From: Camarhynchus parvulus
Taxonomy: Eukaryota > Chordata > Aves > Passeriformes > Thraupidae
DNA: 64,000 bases
Assembly: GCF_901933205.1 (NCBI RefSeq)
Contig: NC_044573.1
Location: 60,514,493-60,578,492 of the forward strand
Direction: 5' to 3'
Shown: one piece after another, positions 1 to 14,762 of the stretch
Position numbering within the stretch: the first letter of the stretch is position 1
Layout: the number at the start of each line of letters is the position of its first letter
Translations under genes and position numbers: made by a program
The notes under the pieces: generated by a model
Told to the model about the DNA's origin: nothing
Seen by the model: the letters and a program-made list of their open reading frames with translations, nothing else
Database searches by the model: none

Positions 1-3000
1 ATAGAGGGATGATGTTGAAAGCAAGGCCTGGAACACCAGCCTTTCCATCACATGCTGATTTTCTTTTTCTTCACTAGGCTACGTGTCAGCCTCCTGCCTA
101 TGTGCCTTTCTGTTCTCTTTAGATGGAACAAATTCTCTGCACTGGGATGCTACTTTTAAAAAATAAAAATTGATGATTACTGCCTCAGCTTCAGCATCTC
201 AATTTCTTCCCCTAAAGGCTGTTTTGAAGGTTGCCTTGGGTTGTAACATTTTGGGAATGCAGACTGATATTCCCTTAGGAATTCAGTCAGGAGGCAACTG
301 AGTGTTTTACACCAGGATAAGGTAGAGGAGAGAGGAAAATGGAGCATTTTGGATGGGCATAAAGTGTAAATGACAACTTCATTTTCTGAGAATCCCAACT
401 TTGGGAAGTGTTTCGTTTTCTCAACAACACCTACTAAACTAAGCCTCTCTGGGAGACAGAGAAAACACATTGGCTATGTAGATACTAGTAAATCAAATGA
501 GTGTGGGACTGTTTTCTGTCACTGAGTCCAACTGGCATGGAGCAGCATCCATACTCCTAAATTCTCATCTTTCAAAACATGCTAGCAGCAGCCAAATTGC
601 CTGTGATCTCTGAATGGCCTTTGGCCTCTGGAAATCCTTACTGTACTCAGCAATTGTTTAGCATAGTGCTAGCTGGTCCAGGTCAAAATCATACTAGGAA
701 CCCTTCTAACAATTTAACAGTTAGATGACCGAGTTATTGTGTCCAGGAACATTCCCAACACAGTATTTATTAACATAGATGTTGCAATATTCATTCTTCT
801 CTAAAAAAAAGGCACAGATGTGAGTTAGGCGTCAAGCACGCTGTCAGGACTGGTGTAGTTTTGGGAATGTAGACAATTAAAGTCAATTAAATTTTCAATT
901 TACAAGACAGAAATTTGGATTTTGACATTGAGGCTTCACCTAAGACTTCATGTATATGGTATTATCTTGATCTGACTTCATTATTCTAATAAGGCAAGTA
1001 ATTTCTGAATGACCAAATGAAAGCTTCTAGGTTCACTTTGTTTCATGCAACAGCATGATTTCCCTCTCTTGAAACAAACAGCTGAACAGATGTTTCTCAG
1101 CTGCATGAAACATACTACAAAATTTCTTCAGGAAAACAGATTTTTTTTTCTGTTTTTTACTCTGCAATAATTTTTCTGCACAGCTCTATTTAGGACAAAA
1201 TTCTAGTTTAAGGTACCTATTTCTCAGTTATTGTTGACTTGTGATGTTATAATCTATAGCTTCTTGCCCTATTCCTTTCACTATTTGTGCAGATTTTAAA
1301 TGTCTGAAAAAATAAACTGTAAAGTTGAGCCTGTATCATGATCGGTTGAAAAGGACTCCCAATAAAATTTGCTAGATTTCGGATAAAGATGTGGAGCTAC
1401 AGTTGCAATGCCAGCTGAGGATGCAGAAGTACAAAGCCTTATGTCAGGTGTTGAATGTGTTACAAAACCAGAAGTGCCTGATGCAGGAATATGTTATATT
1501 AATTTTTCAGTTTTGGGTTGAACAGCACAGGTAGTCTTCCTACATACTGTGAGGGAAGGGAATAATACATAGTACATTCCTTTGGGTCACTACAGCAGAG
1601 AAAACTGGTCCCTTCTTACCACAGATTTTCTTCAGGACACGTCTGGTTGCTTTGTGATTGAACACAGAAATCTTGCAGCTCAGTTCACAGAATGATGGAC
1701 TTACTGGCCCTGTGAAGTAGGTTGTCATGCTTACTATGGTATGAAACTGTAAAAGCAGTGGGGTGCAAAATGCTTATGTCCCTCCATTTCCAAGGTTTTT
1801 GGCTGCTCTAAAATGTGAGCTATGCATAGTAATAAAAGAGCCATAGGATGTTAAAGCAGCCAAAAAAGTATTGGCCAAGTTCTCGTTGCACAGAACCAGG
1901 GACTAAAGTACACTTCGAAGCAGAAACAAAGCCCAAGCATCTCCATCAACACACTAGGAAGTGACAGGAAAGACAAGAAGAAACTGAGTCATCTGGATAG
2001 AAGGAATCAGTGAAAGAAAGGCAAAAATTTGGATTATCAGTCTCTCCTCTCAATATATCTAAACAAGTGGAAGCTTATGGAGTTTGTTCCTCACATTCTT
2101 TTAGTGCTGCAAACATCTGTAGATGGTGTACTTTCTTAGTTCAAAGGATTAACATGATTCCTTTAGTACTCAGTGCACAAAAATAAAAAATAAATAGCAT
2201 CCTTTTATCACTTAGAGAAAAGTCAGCATCTGTACTCTCCCTTGTGTGGCTGAAGTAAAATCAACTTGGCAAGAACTATGGGATAAATTAGGCCTTACAA
2301 AACAATCAACTTGAAAATAAAGCAAGTCAGGATATTTTTGTTTTACAATTTTTATGTGCACCCATTAAAACATGCTACTTCAGTTAAATCTAAGTTTTCA
2401 GCAGAAACATCCTAATTTGAACTCTTTTTTAGTGAAAGAAAGATTCTCACCTGATGAACTGTATTCCGAGTATAGATAAAGAGAGGCAGGCACACAACTA
2501 TCTTCAGAGAAGCAAAGAAAATAAACAAGTAAACCTAAGTTTCTTAATCTGAGTGCCCTAAATCCAGGTCTAGTCTACACTGTCAGCTATGCTACCGTCT
2601 ATGAACCATTGAAAAAATTCCTGGATTTTCCTTGGGGTAGAAGAAGTCGTTTGATTAAAATACTTTTTGCAGGATGAAAAAGCCTTTTTCCTACCCAGCT
2701 CCACTTCTGATTTGCACCCACTGTCTGGAAAGCAACTCTTGAGCACACAGAGGCAAATCATTGCTATGCCCTAGAGCTGATCAGTGCAGGAGAGTAAGGG
2801 AGCAATCAGAAAGATTTGGTTACAACTCTTTGATTCTTTGCCAGCACTGGCCACAGAGACAGCATGTGTTAGAGCAACTCTCAGGCTGGTCCAATTTACA
2901 CAAGATGACAATGGTCTTAAGGCAGCCAGATGGAATTTTTCTGGAGCATAGTAGCACTCAGGTCCCATCCCCTCCAGCCTCTGGCTTTTTTATTTTAAAG

Positions 3001-4619
3001 GCTGAGACTGGTAAGATTCAGGACCATGACAATCTAATGTCTACTAAACACTCTCTTCTGCTGGGAAACTTTCATTTGGCCAGATACAACTGAATTCCTG
3101 AGGCACAGAGAGGCCAGCATATGGAACTGAATCTGTCCCAGGGTATTTTTGGTCTATCATCTTGTTAACTCATCAGTTAAGAAAATCTTCTCAGCTTAAA
3201 AGAGCCCTGCTGTGGTGTCACATTGTGGTGATCCCACAACTTTATAGTACATTTTGCACTGGAACTCAATGTCACTGGCACATCTCAAAGTGAGAGGTCA
3301 CAGCAAGGAACGCATCGGCCAAGAAATCTGACAAGATACAGATTTCTTGGTACTAGTGGAGCCAAAATTCGCGAAAAAAAAGGTCTGATTCTGAAGACTA
3401 AAAGATAGTAACACTGCTGGTGATAACCAACCTCTCTTACACAATTGCTGCCATGGTTACAGAAGAAAACGTAGCAGAAGGAAACAGGGAGTTAAATCAA
3501 GATTTTATAAATAAATGTGCACGTGTGGGTGTGTTTACAAAAAGAGACAGCAAAAGTCTTTTACCCAAAAAATATCCCCCAAAAAATCTTGTTAAAATAA
3601 AACATTTTCACAAAAAAACCCCAGCAAACTCCTATTTCTAGTCAGAATAAATGGTAGTTCAGATAAGAAGGAAGTAAGGACTATAAACTAACTAAAATTA
3701 GCACAAGATTGCCAAAACTCCTTTCCTTGTAAGAAGAAATAGCTTTGATTACTAAACTTATAGTTTATGCTCTCAGTAATGTTGAATTTTAAAGGTTACG
3801 CTTCTTCGTCATGAGCTTATCCGTAGTTCTTATCACTGGTATCTGCTTCCTAAATTGCTAGGAGATCATTTGCTTCCATGCAACTGAGTCATAGATGTAA
3901 AAGAAAACAAGCCATCAGTTTTTGGTGTCAAAATTAGGACTTTACTGGCCAATTTATTCAATATATTAAGTATTGCTTAAGTCTTTATATGTTGAAAGCA
4001 CAGGGATCAAAGATTCCAGTGACGCATATGAGGATTCAACTTTTCAGCAAATCAGAGCTTATGCTCTTCTGTCTAGCACAAAGAAAATGAGTCATGCGTG
4101 TGCAGTACATGTAAAAGACCTGGGATAAATGAAACCTTCACCACCCTTTGTAGCAGATGCAAAGAAAGAATCCAGCTCTTAATTGCAACTTACACCTTAA
4201 TAATGTAAATGTGCTTGTGATTTTGGCAGCCCTTTCTACCTTCTGCTGAGACTGGGACTTTTAGGCAATCACTATCAAGCATGATTAATTTCCAGAGCTG
4301 CTCCACTCAGTGCACTGAACTAACAGGGAACTTCTGGAAACAGGACTACAGACATACGTAAATTAAGTGAATGGAGTAACTGGGAGAAGTAGAAGGCTGC
4401 TCTAGTCTGTGAGAAAGGGCCTCTAGACATGAATGAGAAGAACGCTTTGCATTCAGCAGATATCCTTGAAATTTCATGGCACGCTTTAGTAACAGAATCT
4501 ACTGAAGTGCTAGACCTGCCTGGAGAGTATTCACATCACCCAGCCTTGGGCAGCTAACCCAGTCAGCAACTCCTTTCTAGACAGCTAAGGAAATTAGGCC
4601 CAGAGGTTTACTCAAAAAT
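1..4619. other. Non-coding AT-rich DNA
   Basis: Apart from short poly-A/poly-T runs I see no repeat family, RNA gene or exon. Open frames are under about 110 residues and lack any recognisable domain. Confidence 0.6.
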
Positions 4620-4815
4620 AGGAAAGGGCCTTAAGAGATTACTTAGCTTGCTTCCTATCCTAAAACAAGATCAGCCATTACATGTGCAGTTGTACCACCA
4701 CAACCTGTCATTGAAGGTGAAAGCTTCACAACCTCCCAAGGCAACCAAACAGGTCATAGTTTTTAGTGTCAAAACATTTTCCTATCTTTACCTGTATTGC
4801 CATCAATCTGACTCA
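4620..4815 (-). mobile_element. Old CR1 LINE 3' fragment
   Basis: A diverged copy in reverse orientation. It begins GGAAAGGGCCTTAAGAGATT, matching the CR1 3' block usually read as GGAAGGGACCTTAAGAGGTC. Further blocks follow in CR1 order: AAGATCAGCC, then CACAACCTCCCAAGGCAACC. The right edge is uncertain. Confidence 0.55.
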
Positions 4816-4995
4816 AGTCTCTCTATTAATCATCATTTGGGTCCTACTCACAGTGGTCATAAGTAAAAGACTCTTTTGGAGTGTGACTGGGAAGAAGAGA
4901 ACAGAGAGTTTAGAGAGATGTGCTCTGGAGTGTGGCCAGCTCAGGTCAGTGCCTAGCCATAAAGACAGACCTCCTCAGTCCTTCCCCACTGGAGC

Positions 4996-5032
4996 TATTC
5001 TATCCTATCCTAGTCTAGTGTAGTCTAGTCTA
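4996..5032. repeat. Degenerate pentanucleotide repeat
   Basis: Short run of TATCC and TAGTC/TAGTG units. Confidence 0.6.
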
Positions 5033-6689
5033 ATTATTTTTTAACAGTTGTATTTCTCTCTAGGATAGAACTGGTTCCTTGTCATGGCAAGAATGAGAAA
5101 AAAAATCCCTAAGTTTTTCAGCTCTGAAATATATAAAACTCATGGCCAGCTGAAAAGTAAAGAGCGAAAGGAAGTGAAAAAGGAAAGAAAAGCCAGTGGC
5201 ACACAATGTTTTAATTAATAATAGAATGCTAAAACTGGAAATAATGAGAAAAGTCAATATCCTTTACCTCATAATAAAACTGGTTTTTAAACCTTGTAAT
5301 ATTATTAAACCAATAGTTTCAAATACTTTAAAATTCCATTCCCCACTAGGCTGGAGATGTGAAAGCTCATGGAGACTCTTTCAATAGCGGGCTGGCAGAT
5401 GTGACAAAGAGCATGAATCTCTTTTTAATTCTTGACTTACGTATGTAGTTGATTTTTCTTTATTTGAAATCATGGGAAATGAGATGCTTATAGCCTTAGG
5501 GAGAATTTGCTCACATCCTTCAGCAAGAGTACTTTCTTATTTAACTGAAATATATTAAGTGTGGGCAAAATTATCTCAATACATACCTCAAAAAATTAAA
5601 ATGAATATTTAATGAATAGTGGCATGCTGGAACCACTACTTCATGGGGCTTTGAGAAAACCTTGCTGGTCTTCCCACTTTTCCAGAGGAGATTCAGGGGC
5701 CAAATCCTTGGAGAGGCTGCACTCTATTTAACACAAAGCCCAGGAAAGGAACAAAAGGTGGTACCATCTAATTGTGGTAGAACTCTCAAATCCAAGTATC
5801 TGAAGACCTTTTATGCCAAATCAATAAAATGTTATTATACCTTTAATCTCATTGTAAGAAAAAAATAATTAAAGAGACTTTAGATTCCCAAAGCACTTGC
5901 AGTAACCACAATTTTCCTAATATTCATATCTCACCCTCATCACCCGCTCCCCACAGACAAAAAGGGCTAACGATGTATTTATTTTGATGATGTTTTCTAA
6001 GGCCAGCTTTTCCTTCATTTAATTTTTCTTGTGGGAATAAAAATGAGATCATTATCACTGGACACAGCTTTCAGTAAGTTTAAGACTTGTTCTGATCTCA
6101 TTCTTTTACACAGTGGCTGTCTGTCCTGTGTGATGTCTAGACTCTTAAGTGATGCTTAAGACTTTTAAGCAGTCCAAATACTGCTAAACTTCAAGAGGGC
6201 TTTCCACTTCTGTTAGAAGAGAGAAAAACACCTTTATATCTGTATTCCAAAAGTCCCTTTTTCTACTCATAAAGTTAATTTTTAAGACATCACCTATTTC
6301 TTTGGTTACCATTAGGAAACAAAAAGAATCATTTCATGGGGCAAAGGAAAAAACATGCACTCAATTAAGAGTCAATGAATACGCTGCTAAAAATAAGTTC
6401 TATTTGTTTTCAGTTGGGGACAACTTTGTGGTGTAGAAATATTTTTTCAAGTTTTCTCACTAGGGAACTGATTTATTGACAATCAATTAGTGCTTTGAGA
6501 TAAATCTCTCATGTTTACAGCAAAATTTCTGCCTCACTTATTTTTTAACTGTTTAGTTTTATGTTCTCATAGACTTGTGAAAATTAGTTATTGAAAAAGA
6601 CATTTCTTCATCTTTTCCTTCTTGAAGGTCACTGCCAGAGTCCTGCTTATTTTATGGTTTGAGAGCTTTGTTCAGGCTCTTTTTATATA

Positions 6690-6905
6690 TCCCAAAGGAT
6701 GGATATTCTACCACTTTTCTTGGAAAACTTTCTACAGCTTAATAGACTTCATTATTAGCAAAAAAATCCCATAAATCTGCCTAATTTTCCTATGCTACAT
6801 TTAAAAGTGTTATTCTTGTTAGTTACAGTGTCCTGGCTCACCCTACACAATCCCACATCCTTCCTTTCTTTTTAACATATTTCAAAATTCTTGGCTTAGT
6901 TTTCT
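6690..6905 (-). mobile_element. Probable old CR1 LINE 3' fragment
   Basis: AAAGGATGGATATTCTACCA aligns with the CR1 block AAGGATGGAGACTCCACCA. It is followed in order by diverged versions of the 'gggcaacctgttccag', 'catagtta' and 'ttttcctaat' blocks. It is the most diverged CR1 copy that I accept. Confidence 0.45.
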
Positions 6906-7295
6906 CCCCTACTAATTGGTATTACTTGTTCCTTGGGATCGAACTCTTTTCTTGTCAGGAGACACACAGATAATGCTGGGGACATGCTGTCTACAGATAT
7001 TTGAAAACATTTTCCAGAAGTTTTTGGTCATGTTAAAAGCTACATAACAACACCCAATGATATACTGCGGTAATTTGGTATAGATAGACTCAGGTTTGCA
7101 GAATCCTTGCTTGGTAAAATGTGCTTTAGTAGCATTTACTTCTGCTAAGGTGCCTGTGTTTGTTTAACCAGACTATAAAAACTGATAAAAAGCTCAGAGG
7201 CAACAGCTTTCCCTTCTCTTCCCCTCAGGATCTTCCTCTGTCAAATCACAAAACATGGAACTGAGCACCCTGAAGAAGCGAAGCACAATTTTATT

Positions 7296-7635
7296 TCATA
7301 AAACCATAGAATGGTTTGGTTTAGAAGAGACCTTAAAGATCATCTAGTTCCAACCTCAATGCTATGGGCAGAGATACCTTTCACTAGACTAGGTTGCTCA
7401 AAGCCCCATCCAAGTTGCCCTTGAGCACTTCCAGAGATGGGGCATCCCCAGCTTCTCTGGGAAACCTATTACAGTACCTCACACTCTCATAGTAAACAAT
7501 TTCTTCCTAATATCTAACATAAGCCAACTGTCTTTCAGTTTAAAGCCAATATTCCTTGTCCTATCATTACATGCCCTTGCACAAAGCCCCTCTCCAGCTC
7601 TCCTGTAGCTCCCTTTGAGTGTTACTGTTCAGTAC
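7296..7635 (-). mobile_element. CR1 LINE 3' fragment
   Basis: A clear reverse-oriented CR1 3' end. It starts with a CCATAGAATGGTTTGG block, then CTTAAAGATCATCTAGTTCC, CCCCATCCAAGTTGCCCTTG, GGCATCCCCAGCTTCTCTGG and ATTTCTTCCTAATATCTAAC, all in CR1 order. The copy is 5'-truncated near 7635. Open frames across it are not genes. Confidence 0.9.
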
Positions 7636-10600
7636 TTCTGGTATGAACAAACTTTTAGGTGTTTCATGTCTCTGTTCATGATGTGTGTTTGCAAGGTTTG
7701 AACAGATGCTGTCTAAAACCCTTGGTAACACTGCCACTGAGCAGCTAGAGAGGTGCTTATGGAACATAAGGCAGGACTATAAAGACACTGTTTTTCCTCT
7801 CATCAGCACAGCTGCTTCAGTGAACAGAAAGGTAGATTAAATTATTCTCTCCCCCTAGAAGTGGATGTTGCAAGATATATATAAGATCAGAGAAAAAATA
7901 ACTCATGGCATCACTACACTCATGCCAGCGCAATCCAACTATAGATAGCTTAGCTTTGTCCAGTTTCAGTAGGAAAGGTAACTTGGCAAAAACAAAGGTA
8001 GTTAAATTATTGTGTGAAATGTATCAGTTTGAAAGTGTAAACATCAAAGTTGTCAGATACCTCCTGAAAGGCAGGTTAGAGCAAGCAGTTGGAAAGCTCC
8101 TACAAAATTTTTGTTGTTGGAGGAAAAGGAAATGTGTCTGGTGGCGAGATACAGGAGCAAGGGGTACAGGAAACAGGGTCTACAGCAGGGGTTTAACAAC
8201 CAAACACATTCACTAGCTAATGAGAACAAATACATTTGAAAAGATCTCTAATGCACTGACGAATAAACTTTTAGTAGGAAGCAAGGGGTGGGGAGGATGG
8301 AATCACAAGTTTATTTGGTATAAATAGTTTCTAAGATAACCAGATTTTTATATGGATTTACTATTCCCAAATTTTAAAAGGTTTAGTCATTTTTTTCTGA
8401 GAAAGCACTAACTTTGTCCAAGTTTTCCTCAGATCAAAATAACCTTTTTTTTCTCTCTTCTTGGACATGAAAAACCTCCAAGAAGATGATACCAACTTTT
8501 TTTGACTTGCAAATGCTGTTTGAGTAAGTGAGATAAATCTAGAAGATAATTTGGGGGGAAATCTTGTGATCAGACTTCATAGAACTTTATTACATATTCA
8601 TATAACTGAGACTGTCTCCAAAACTTATCATGGTGTTTTTCCTATAAATCTCAAAATCCTCATGTGAAGATGATGACTGTACAGATACAGCATTTGCATG
8701 GAAAAACTGAGCAAGTCCTATAATAACCTGGAAACAATTCTTCAATGTGCTATTCCTTCCAATAACACCATTTATCTACAGTGCACTGTGACAAAGATTC
8801 CAGATTATGATTCAGTTAAAAGTCTGGCTTCCCATATAGTTTTAAAACAAGGAGTTCTCTGGGATTTTAAAACAGAAGTACAAACTGGAAGTAATAAAAT
8901 ACTTGTCTTTTATTACCTCCCGTTTGTACTGGAGGTAATAAAAGACAAATTTCACTTGTCTCACCAAGTTCTTGGTTACACACTTTTTGCCAGGATAGCA
9001 AACATTCATAGTTTATGAATTTATCCAAGGGTAGCTATAGAGTTTGCAATGCATTTCTGCTGAGAATATTTAATACTCAGGAAGTTTAAGTGTTTAGGTT
9101 CAGATCTTCCATGATACATGGGTGTCTGCATTCCTACTTACACATTTAAGTTACATTTTGGCTTCTTTACATTCTTCAACTACTGCCACTTAATCCAGGG
9201 AGGATCTAAATTTCTGCTGGTCTGTATATGTGCAGATGAGCCACATCTGGTGAGCTGCTTGAAGCCCCTGTCATGCTCCAAGTGGAACACAAACTTGATC
9301 CCAAGATGCCTGGTCCCAGCTGAGATACTTAACTGTTTGGGTAGTGGTCACTGAGGAGCAGATCCTTCTTATTCTCTCCTGACAAATTTGTTCCATTTGT
9401 AGAAACAAATTTCTGGGCAGAGGTTTCATGCTAATACACAAAGACAGGTTCCCTCAGTTTTTACACACAGTAAAATTACCTTTTTAGTTTTCCAGCTACA
9501 CAAGAGGATGAAAATTCCCTGGAGCAAGATTTTCACCTCTGTCTTCTCCATACATTTTCTGGATATAGGACACTCCCTGCTTGTCTCCCAAGATCAGTTT
9601 CTAGGGTTCCCAGCTCTCCCACAACAATTATAAAGCCTGAAAAACTCACCTGGGACTGAAACTTTTGCAACATGCAGTCCAGTTAAGGGGTAGGCAGTGT
9701 TTCACTAAATACTGCTTTACCTAGGTACTTTAGAGATTTGTCATAAATTCCTAAACCCATTAAATTCAAAGGCAAAACCCTTTCAATGTCTTTGAAAGCC
9801 TCAGTATCTCTGAGATAAGCAGCAAACCACTTAAATATTTTGTTTTAAAAGCAGTCTCTGAAAATAGATGCAAGAAAGGTCAGCGGAGAGACCTGTCAGG
9901 GCTCATCATGCAGATCACAACCCTGTCTGGCATTTCCCATCAGACACGTGGCTGTAAATTCAGCTGGTAAAAGGAGTGCTACTGACAGTGCCTCTCACTA
10001 TTTTCTGCTTTTAGCAGAACCCTTCTGTCAAATTCTTTATTGTCAAGGGTAAACTGTGATCCTACTGCATTTACTGGCTGAACTCTCACAGCTCCAGAGC
10101 AGTGGATCAGAATTTAGCCTGCTCAGGATCAGTAGCACAGAATAAGCAAGCACACTGCCACGGACATGCTTTCATCTCCCTCTAAATCCAAGTCGTAAAA
10201 GCAATAGGCATAGGTTTTAAACACTTTTCTTTTTGTTTCTCACGGCCATAAGTAATCTGCAGATCACCTAAACTGCCTGGAAACACCAATAAGGGACCAT
10301 TACTCCTGTGAGACTAAGAGGCAGACTTCTCCAATATCCCAAAGGGATATTTCTGGTAATGTTTGAGCAAGCTTCTTTACATGACCACAAATGAGTAAAA
10401 CAGGTACTTTACTGGCTGCCTTTCTCTTCCACATCTTTTATGGAAAAATTAGACCAGATTTTGTGTCTGAACATATTTTTCTAGGATTTATTTTTGTTTA
10501 TCCATTGAAGTTAAAAGAAAAAAAACACTCAAGTATCAGGTTTTTGCTGGAGTCACGTGATGACGTGACAAGTCCACCTCAATTCAGTAAGAGACAGTTA

Positions 10601-13600
10601 AGACTTATTCTTTTCTTGAAATATATGGCACTTAAATAAATTATTAGCCAGAATTCTCAAGCAAAATAATTACTTTCTTCCCAAAACTGAGGGTAACTTC
10701 ATAAATGCATGCTTATGGCATTGCACTCTGAATCTTAATTTGGATATCCAAAGAGATGTCAGTAACGCCATTATACAAAAGTTCACTTTATACCTTTCAT
10801 TCCTCTATTATTGCCATTCCATCTAATTTTACTCTGTTGAGTTCTTCAGAATTTGTAAGCCACCAGTGTTGAGTTCCTTCTCTAGCATTCACAAAAGAAA
10901 GGATTTTTATTTAAAAAAAAAATCTCTTTAGATGAGGGTATTACTGTACTTTTTTACCCTCCTAGAAGTAAGTTCTAAGCACTTGTATACAATTCTACCA
11001 GCTCAAGAGGTTCACACACAGTAATAACAGGTAAGTTCAACTTTCAGCAGAGGATGTCCTATTATTAAACATGGAAAGTTAGCAAACAAAAGAATATTTC
11101 GGATGAGAAGACAAAAATTGAATTACTTAATTGTACTTTAGGAGTCAAACTTTTAGAAATATAAGCATAAGAGTAGCACAGAAATAATTTAGAATAAAAC
11201 ATTAATTAATATTTGATATCTCCTTATTAGTTAGGCAAATCATCTCTGTCTTTTTTCCTGCATTACAGGCTTTTCTTTTTCTACAGGGAAGATAGCTCTG
11301 TTTCTGTCCTGCTCCTATACAAACTTTAAACCAAAGCAGAAGGGTGGAGGCTTGATTTTAGAGATTGCAAAGAAACAGAACTTCCTACCATTTTTTTCCA
11401 AGCAATATGTAATTCTTTCCTTGGTTTCACCATGACTACAACCTTTATAAACATACCATAAGATTTACTAAAGTCATACAGGGGCTTGGTTTCTAAGCTT
11501 ACTTGATTCCCATCAGTCATATTCTGCTTGATGGCAGCAGTGAGACTGCCTCTGGAGTGTTAGTCAGCAATTGTTGGTCGAAAAATCCATTCCATCATTT
11601 TAGGACATATGGTTCTATGTACAGAGAACCTTATGAGCATCTTGTGTGGTCTGATCATCATCTTTCATGGCACCACAAAAATTAGTTCAGTAAATGTTTG
11701 CATTCACTGTTTTTGATGCAAATTGTGTCAAGAGTTATCAGTAAAAGAAGTTTTTTTTTTTCTGTGAGCTTTAATGCTGTGCCATGGGTTTAGCTAATTT
11801 GCACAGAGTATACATATTCACCCCATGCTTCTCCATAGCTGTGATAGAAAGTCCTAAACCTCCATACTAAAAAGGACTCAAATCCTTGCAAAAAGCTGAC
11901 AAAAAACTTGCAAAAAGCTCTAGCTGTCCTTACATGCAAGTGATCAGTAAGGCTGAGATTCTTCAGCTATTATGCAGTGATGCCCATTGCAACATTCAAA
12001 CTGTCTCTTCAAAAGATACTTCATGTGCCAATAGAAACAATATAAGATTAGCACAGGACTTCAGTATGGCTAATTCATTGTGCTTTTGCCACTGTGGGTT
12101 CACAAGTTTCAGCAGCAGTGCTAATTGAAGCAGTTTTCTCCAGTTTCTTTCCTAGCCTTACAAGTCCTTCTGATCCTTGCACTGCATTTACTACAGCAAT
12201 ATCTGCAGATATCTGGTCAGATTCAAAATAAATTTAAAAGCTTCTCAAATAGACATGGACCCTATGGTTTAACAGAGCTAACACACTGTACACGTGCACC
12301 TCTCCATGTCACTGCATTATCACACCAGGATAGACTACCAGGTGTCTTCATCTGTGGATGGCAGGAGGTGTTCTGGGCTCTGATATAATCAAGCTAGAAA
12401 GAAACCACAAGAAACTATACTTTTTTTTCTTCATGCTTAGATTCTGAAGAATAATAATTCCATTCAAGTGGCCAGATGATTTCCAATTTTCAGGGGAACA
12501 CCAGAGAAATCTTGACATCATGTGATGCACAGTGCAGCTTTTCAAAAGCAGGGATGCAATGGTTATTTGCTGATTTTTTTTTCCCAGAAGTTCATGGAAG
12601 TCCCCAGGTAGAAGAATTTCCCACATTTTATTCTTCAATTGAAAAAACAATTCATCAACAAATCTTTACTGCACAGAAAATTTAATCCTGCTTGGAACAG
12701 TTTCTTTTCTGTTAGAAGAAAAAGATTATAATTTTGGTCATCTACAGAAGGAAGCTCATCTATAACTCAATGGGTAAAATGTGTGGAGGAAACAGCAGCC
12801 TAAATACTCTCTTGCTGATGAAATAACATCATCAGGACTAAATGATTACGTGGTCTCCTCGAATAGGTGTGCACCCAGCCACTCTGACTCTTGCCATTTC
12901 CTCAAATTGACCCGAAAGGCTCACATTGTTATGTCTGTGCTAATCTGCATGATCCACCCTAGCAGGCTGACTTTGCAAGGACAGCTGTATTTCTGCAATC
13001 AGTTGAAATGCTTCTTTTGAAAGTATGGTCATTCAATACATGTTTTTTAATGAGGTATTACTATAAGGGCTGCACTCTGTAGTCCTTTTAAGGATAAACT
13101 TACTCCAGATGAAAAGGATCATCTAGTTTAAAATGGTTAAGGTTGGTTTTTTTTCTGATTTACTTTCAGCTAAATGAAACTGGAGGTAAGATGCATAACC
13201 TTTCAAAAACAGGGCCAAATCCTGCAGTCTGTGCAGTCTGTACAGTCTGATTGAAAGCATTACCTTTATCCAATAAATATTTGTGAACTGTACCCACAAA
13301 TTCCAGAAAGATAGACTGAAAGTATTAACTGAAATTTTGGAGATCTCTCAGGCAGTCAGGCCCCTACAAATCATGTTGTTGTCTCACACATATCTATCAG
13401 ACCCACTAAAGCCTGTAATATGTGAAGAAAATATCAAAGGAAAGGATCTCATATAAGATTTCCATACAAAACACCAAAGTAATGCCATCATAGCAGTATT
13501 ATCATATGCTTGCTTTTGTCATGAAGCAGAGGGGCAAATTCAATTAAATTACATAAAATGTTCAAAATTACTCACTTATTTGAATTTGTATTTTTCATAG

Positions 13601-14762
13601 AAAATAATAATCTCTTCAAATTTTGTACAAAAATGGAAGTGAGATTGCTCCTCATCAGCTGCTCCCTTCCCCACACTCATCCTCCCTCCTGTGAACTTCT
13701 GTAAAATCTATGACATTAATTCACAACAGCTTTCTCTTTTTCTGCTTTTCTGATACTAAACTCCCTTAAGAAAGACTCAGGACTGTGCTAGTTTTTTTAC
13801 TCTTTTGCTTATATTAATAGACTGCTTCTGGGACCAAAAAATAATTCTCATCCTTTGTTACTTTCCCATACCATCAATTCCTGAAACATATTTTGAAACT
13901 TCTGCTATTTTCTTGATTGTTCTTCCACTACAGAATAGATAAATATTTCTGCAAAAAGAGGATTTATAGATCATAAATAATGCAGTGTGTTGGTGACCCG
14001 ATTAATTTCTTACACTTGTTTGGCAGAACGTTCTCATTGTATTTGAAAGCTAGTGTTTAACCAAAAGATTTCCCTTCTTGCTGAAAAAAAACCACCAACA
14101 AAACACGCTCAGTGCATTGTAGGGATACCTTCTTTCTTGACCTTCTTTGGGAAAGCTGCATTTGATTTAATTATGGAAGCATTTCAGAGGTGAGTAGGTC
14201 AAAAGAATTTTTCTATCTGCATTTATATGACCACAGTTCCTGTTTCAGATGTTTAAATAATTCTAAAAGGACAAAAATAATTATCTGAATTATTAGTAAA
14301 ACAAACACTGTAATGATAGCTACTTCTTACTATGTTATAATCCATTGTTTGTGTGCCCACTGAGATGTAATGTCTTTAGAAAATATCAATATTTTCTGCT
14401 TGCTTCCAGCAATATTTTTAATGCAGCTGCTCATACTATATCTAATGTGTTTAGTTACAGTAGCCATGGAAACCTCCAAATGAATATAAGGCTTTGCAGC
14501 TTCAACATATCACAAATTTAGATGTCTCTGGGAATGATGAGCCACCTATCTAAATTTTAAAGTAGCACCCCACTAGAGTAAACACAGACATACAAGCTTA
14601 AACAGAAACACAAAACATTATTTTCAGCAGATTGACAGCTAAAGCAGTCTCTTCTGACTTCATATCTGTCTCAATATCTAGCTCTGATTAAAGTTTTCAA
14701 GAATTCTAGCAGAGCCCAAAAATTCAGATTCTTTAGAAAAACAAGATCAAGAGCTCCAGTAT
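7636..14762. other. Non-coding AT-rich DNA
   Basis: Apart from the compound inverted repeat listed separately, I recognise no gene or repeat family. A short direct repeat (CTTGCAAAAAGCT at 11885 and 11907) and a small CAGTCTGT run near 13225-13250 are the only other local structures noticed. Confidence 0.6.
8877..8948. repeat. Compound inverted repeat with a perfect 18-bp stem
   Basis: 8903-8920 and 8931-8948 are perfect reverse complements of 18 bases around a 10-base spacer. In addition, 8877-8899 is the reverse complement of 8908-8930 at 21 of 23 positions. 8884-8899 and 8928-8943 are also direct copies at 15 of 16 positions. The three arms therefore read forward, inverted, forward. No known transposon end is recognised. 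Confidence 0.85.
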
